From positions 1 to 12,221 of the forward strand of contig CALPZT020000015.1 in assembly GCA_943328365.2 (NCBI GenBank): a DNA stretch of 12,221 nt, written 5' to 3'. Under the pieces are notes generated by a model. That model had not been told where the DNA came from, ran no database searches, and worked only from the letters and a program-made list of their open reading frames with translations. Source of the DNA: Bifidobacterium breve (GTDB lineage Bacteria > Actinomycetota > Actinomycetes > S36-B12). Made by a program: the position numbers and the translations under genes. This document shows positions 9,238 through 12,221 of this stretch, in pieces; position 1 is the first letter of the stretch; every line of letters begins with the position of its first letter.

Positions 9238-9319
9238 TCGATGACTTCCCTTCGCTTCCGTTCGCTCAGCGAGACTGTAGCCGCAGGCTGTCCAACCGAA
9301 CGCACTACCGTTACCTCCG
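9238..9319. promoter_or_regulatory. Divergent intergenic region between the ABC ATPase and serB
   Basis: These 82 bases must hold the starts for two divergent genes. On the minus side AGGGAA precedes GTG 9237. On the plus side no Shine-Dalgarno sequence precedes serB ATG 9320. TACCGT (9306-9311) ends 8 bases before that ATG, the spacing expected of a -10 box for a leaderless transcript. No convincing -35 is visible on either side. Confidence 0.4.
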
Positions 9320-10579
9320 ATGAGCCACCAGACCCTTCTCCTCACGCTGTCCGGCCTCGATCGCCCCGGCGTCACCCGGCAGCTCTTCACGGCCCTCGAT
9401 CACTACCCCGTGACCGTCGAGGACGTCGAGCAACTCGTCGTGCGCGGCCGACTTGTGTTGTCCGTGCTCCTTGCGCTCGAGTCCCAGCATCCGGCCCAGT
9501 CGAACGAGCCGCGGGCCGAGCCGAGTGCGGATGATCCGGTTCTCGCCGAACTTCGCCGGGCCATACGGCTGGTGGCGGCAGAGCTCGACATGGAGGTGGC
9601 GCTCGTCGTCGGAGCACGCGAGGACAGTTCCCATCGCCGGGACCGAATCCACGTCACGGTTCTCGGCTCGCCTCTGCGCCCATCGGCCATCGCACAGGTG
9701 GCCGAGGTCATCGCAGGGCGTGGCGGCAACATCGACCGGATCCGTCGCATCGCCTCCTATCCGGTGACAGCCGTGGTCTTCGAAAGCTCAGGAGCCGATG
9801 TCTACGCATTGCGACACGCCCTGACGGCCTCCGTCGGACAAATCGGAGCCGATATTGCCGTGCAGGCCGCAGGGCTCGACCGCCGCGGCCAGCATCTCGT
9901 CGTCATGGACGTCGATTCGACGGTGATCCAGGACGAGGTCATTGACCTGCTCGCCCTGGAAGCCGGTGTTGTCGACGCGGTCTCGGCAATCACCGAACGG
10001 GCGATGGCAGGCCAACTCGACTTCACTGCATCCCTGCGTGAGCGTGTCGCCTTGCTCAAGGGACTGCCCGTGTCCGCACTCGACACCGTGCTCTCGCGCA
10101 TCACGCTTACCCCCGGTGCTCGCACGCTGTGCCGGACCCTCAATAACCTCGGCTACCGCGTGTGCCTGGTCTCCGGTGGGTTCATCGAGGTCGTCGGGCC
10201 CCTCGCGGCAGAGCTCGGTGTCGATGACGTACGAGCGAACGCCCTCGAGGTGAGTGATGGCGTCCTCACCGGACACCTTGTGGGAGAGATCATCGACCGA
10301 GCCGGGAAGAAGCGGGCACTGGAGTCCTTTGCTGCCGAGTATTCGATCCCCATGCGGCGAACCATCGCCATCGGCGACGGCGCGAATGACATCGACATGC
10401 TCGAGGCCGCCGGCCTAGGCGTGGCATTCAACGGAAAAGCCGCCGCTCGAGCCGCCGCGGACGCCTCCGTGTCGGTGCCGTATCTCGACTCTGTCCTCTA
10501 CCTTCTCGGGATCACCCGTGAGGAAATCGAGGACGCCGACGCGCTCACCGGCTTCTCGACGCCGTCGCCCCCAGTCTGA
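9320..10579 (+). CDS. serB: Phosphoserine phosphatase with two ACT domains (SerB2 type)
   Basis: The last step of serine synthesis: hydrolysis of O-phospho-L-serine to serine. The product is 419 residues, about the size of mycobacterial SerB2. Two ACT-type regulatory domains precede the enzyme: about 4-85 (opening LLLTLSGLDRPGVTR) and about 108-182 (RIHVTVLGSPLRPSAIAQVA). The HAD phosphatase core starts at about residue 190 with the nucleophile motif DVDST (D197, D199). Next come VSGGF (S285), K330 and GDGANDIDML (D353, D357), all expected residues being present. ACT domains in SerB2 bind amino acids, so feedback by serine or glycine is likely. It is the only plus-strand gene in the window. 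It ends 3 bases before the stop of the convergent phosphatase gene. Confidence 0.97.
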   Translation: MSHQTLLLTLSGLDRPGVTRQLFTALDHYPVTVEDVEQLVVRGRLVLSVLLALESQHPAQSNEPRAEPSADDPVLAELRRAIRLVAAELDMEVALVVGAREDSSHRRDRIHVTVLGSPLRPSAIAQVAEVIAGRGGNIDRIRRIASYPVTAVVFESSGADVYALRHALTASVGQIGADIAVQAAGLDRRGQHLVVMDVDSTVIQDEVIDLLALEAGVVDAVSAITERAMAGQLDFTASLRERVALLKGLPVSALDTVLSRITLTPGARTLCRTLNNLGYRVCLVSGGFIEVVGPLAAELGVDDVRANALEVSDGVLTGHLVGEIIDRAGKKRALESFAAEYSIPMRRTIAIGDGANDIDMLEAAGLGVAFNGKAAARAAADASVSVPYLDSVLYLLGITREEIEDADALTGFSTPSPPV

Positions 10580-10582
10580 GGC

Positions 10583-11089
10583 TCAGGCTCGCGGAATCTC
10601 GAAAGCGGCGAGGTCGGCCGAACCGCTGGCCCAGGGATCGTCAGCCGAGAGATCGAGAACGGCAAGTCCGCAGGTCGGGTACTTCACTCGCACGCGGTCA
10701 AGGAGGCCCAGTCCACCAGGTGCGGCAAGAAATGCGGCGGTCTCCTGGATCGTCGGATTGTGCGCGACGATGAGCACGGTATCGGCGCCACTCGCATCGG
10801 CCACCGACATAAGCGTGGAACAGGCTGCCTCATACAGCCGTGGCTCGGTCACGCTCGGCACATCGGTGAGTCGCTCCGCAATGCGCTCCCACGTCTGCTG
10901 GGCCCGGAGCGCCGACGAGACGACAGCACTCACCGCACCGCTGAAGAGCTCGTCTCGATGCTCCGCGATCCAATGACCGGCTGCCTCGGCGTCACGACGG
11001 CCCCGATCATTGAGCGGACGATCGTGATCGGGTACCCCGAGCGGGTAATCGCTCTTGGCGTGACGCAGGAGGATGAGTCGGCTAGGCAC
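10583..11089 (-). CDS. SixA-like histidine phosphatase superfamily protein
   Basis: A small phosphatase of the histidine (phosphoglycerate mutase-like) superfamily, 168 residues. The N-terminal motif LLRHAKSD supplies the phospho-accepting histidine H10 with R9. R62 lies in SSALRAQQTW, an acidic residue in the EPRLYE segment, and the second histidine H110 in VAHNPT. This set matches SixA-type proteins, which in E. coli act on phosphohistidine; the substrate here is unknown. I prefer GTG 11089 because it yields the standard family start (VPSRLILLRHAKSD), and it overlaps the end of fabI by 8 bases. ATG 11110 (MAEFIPK) is an alternative with seven more residues. The gene is probably cotranscribed with fabI. 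Confidence 0.92.
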   Translation of the reverse strand: MPSRLILLRHAKSDYPLGVPDHDRPLNDRGRRDAEAAGHWIAEHRDELFSGAVSAVVSSALRAQQTWERIAERLTDVPSVTEPRLYEAACSTLMSVADASGADTVLIVAHNPTIQETAAFLAAPGGLGLLDRVRVKYPTCGLAVLDLSADDPWASGSADLAAFEIPRA

Positions 11090-11849
11090 CTTGGGAATGA
11101 ACTCCGCCATCGACATGAATGATCTCGCCTGTCGTTGCAGGGAACCAGTCCGACATGAGCGCCACGCAGGCACGGGCAGCGGGCTCCGGGTCGTCCAGAT
11201 CCCACGCAAGTGGGGCTCGGGTCGACCACACCGCATCGAAGTCATCGAAACCGGGGATGCTCTTCGCTGCCATGGTTCGGATGGGCCCGGCTGCGACGAG
11301 GTTCACTCGAATGCCGCTCGGCCCGAGATCGCGGGCGAGGTACCGCGAACAGCTCTCGAGCGCTGCTTTCGCCACGCCCATCCAGTCATACTTGGGCCAC
11401 GCCACGGTCGCGTCGAAGTCGAGGCCAACTACGGAGCCACCCGAGCCCATGAGCGGGCGCGCTGCCATCGCGAGGCTCTTGAACGAATAAGCGGAGATCT
11501 GCATTGCGGTGCCCACATCAGCCCAGGACGTGTTGAGGAAGTTGCCGCCGAGTGCGGCTTCGGGGGCGAAGCCGATGCTGTGGAGCACGCCGTCAAGGCC
11601 GCTCACGTGCTCGGCCACCCTGGACGCCAGCGACGCGAGGTCATCCTCATTCGTGACGTCCAACTCGATCACCGGAGCCGGCGTCGGCAGTCGACCGGCG
11701 GAACGCTTCGTGAGATTCATCGTTCGACCGAAGGACGTGAGCACCACCTCGGCGCCCTGCTCCTGCGCAAGCCGCGCGACCGTGAACGCGATCGAGGCGT
11801 CAGTGAGCACACCGGTCACGAGAATCCGCTTGCCGTCCAATAATCCCAT
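11082..11849 (-). CDS. fabI: Enoyl-ACP reductase, NADH-dependent, InhA type
   Basis: It reduces the trans-2 double bond of enoyl-ACP, the last step of each fatty acid elongation cycle. The product is 255 residues. The nucleotide-binding opening is VTGVLTDASIAFTVARLAQEQG, and the catalytic pair is Y154 and K161 in KYDWMGVAKAAL (Y-x6-K, the enoyl reductase pattern rather than the Y-x3-K of ketoreductases). S91 in HSIGF and F145 in GLDFDA correspond to InhA S94 and F149, so it is closer to InhA than to E. coli FabI. GGGAG lies 5 bases before ATG 11849. It sits 48 bases after fabG, as in mabA-inhA of mycobacteria and in streptomycetes. Confidence 0.97.
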   Translation of the reverse strand: MGLLDGKRILVTGVLTDASIAFTVARLAQEQGAEVVLTSFGRTMNLTKRSAGRLPTPAPVIELDVTNEDDLASLASRVAEHVSGLDGVLHSIGFAPEAALGGNFLNTSWADVGTAMQISAYSFKSLAMAARPLMGSGGSVVGLDFDATVAWPKYDWMGVAKAALESCSRYLARDLGPSGIRVNLVAAGPIRTMAAKSIPGFDDFDAVWSTRAPLAWDLDDPEPAARACVALMSDWFPATTGEIIHVDGGVHSQGA

Positions 11850-11897
11850 CGGGTCTCCCTCGTGCGCGAAGTCGGGTGTCAGGTGCTGTGCCAGGGC

Positions 11898-12221
11898 CTA
11901 GTGGCCCATGCCGAGTCCGCCATCGACAGGAATGACCGCCCCGGTGATGTACCCGGCCGAGTCGCCCGCCAGGAACTCCACGACGCCCGCGATCTCAGCA
12001 GGCTGAGCATACCGGCCGAGGGGTACAGCCCCGAGAATCTCCGCCTTGCGCTCCTCCCCCAGCTCGGCTGTCATATCGGTATCGACGAATCCAGGGGCGA
12101 TGACATTGACGGTGATGCCGCGCGACCCGACCTCGCGCGCAAGCGACCGGGCAGCGCCGATGAGTCCCGCCTTTGCCGCGGCGTAGTTCACCTGCCCGGC
12201 CGAGCCCATAAGCCCGACGAC
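11898..12221 (-). CDS. fabG: 3-oxoacyl-ACP reductase, 5' part outside the window
   Basis: Only the last 108 codons, including the stop, are present; the frame runs open to the window edge. The catalytic Y-x3-K of short-chain dehydrogenases is seen in VNYAAAKAGL. ITVNVIAPGFVDTDMT, PLGRYAQPAEIAGVVEFLAG and the end GYITGAVIPVDGGLGMGH are typical of FabG. FabG reduces 3-oxoacyl-ACP with NADPH, two steps ahead of FabI in the cycle. The missing N-terminal half would carry the nucleotide-binding glycines and the catalytic serine. Next to fabI it matches the mabA-inhA pair. Confidence 0.95.
   Translation of the reverse strand, partial: VVGLMGSAGQVNYAAAKAGLIGAARSLAREVGSRGITVNVIAPGFVDTDMTAELGEERKAEILGAVPLGRYAQPAEIAGVVEFLAGDSAGYITGAVIPVDGGLGMGH

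Overview
The window looks like ordinary core chromosome from a high-G+C actinobacterium (Actinomycetota, order not resolved). The evidence is gene content and order: gcvH, a GarA-type FHA protein, a MerR regulator, a DUF151 protein, a second MerR regulator and gcvP, in the order known from the Mycobacterium tuberculosis Rv1826-Rv1832 region. An InhA-type enoyl-ACP reductase beside fabG and a SerB2-type phosphoserine phosphatase beside an ABC ATPase point the same way. There are no tRNAs, rRNAs, insertion sequences, CRISPR arrays or phage genes.

Layout. All genes except serB are on the minus strand, so transcription mostly runs from high to low coordinates. Region A (11898-12221) is the 3' part of fabG. 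It is followed by fabI (11082-11849) and a SixA-like histidine phosphatase that overlaps the fabI end (10583-11089). Region B is serB on the plus strand (9320-10579), convergent with the phosphatase across only 3 bases. It is divergent from an ABC ATPase (8452-9237), which is followed after 3 bases by a TauE/SafE-type permease (7699-8448). Region C is an unrecognised two-membrane-segment protein (6908-7579), joined by an ATGA overlap to a CDP-alcohol phosphatidyltransferase (6333-6911). Region D is the glycine and central-carbon block: gcvH, zinc-ribbon FHA protein, MerR, DUF151, MerR, a tandem glycine riboswitch and gcvP (80-3019).

How the genes work together. GcvP decarboxylates glycine and passes the aminomethyl group to lipoyl-GcvH, so the ends of region D belong to one enzyme complex. 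gcvT and lpd are not in the window. GarA-type FHA proteins in relatives switch 2-oxoglutarate and glutamate metabolism in response to Ser/Thr kinases, so the block links one-carbon and nitrogen metabolism with kinase signalling. The serB product makes serine, the precursor of glycine. fabG and fabI form the reductive arm of fatty acid synthesis, and the CDP-alcohol enzyme uses acyl-derived lipid downstream.

The most interesting point is the gcvP leader. The hexamer CAGAGG forms the 3' strand of the aptamer-2 P1 helix and occurs again in the gcvP Shine-Dalgarno region. One 5' strand could therefore pair with either copy, which suggests a simple glycine-ON translational switch. Other points are an FHA protein with a zinc ribbon in place of the usual ETTSVFR phosphorylation segment, and the absence of the three genes that separate pgsA2 from gcvH in mycobacteria. 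I see no clear sign of a wholly new system.
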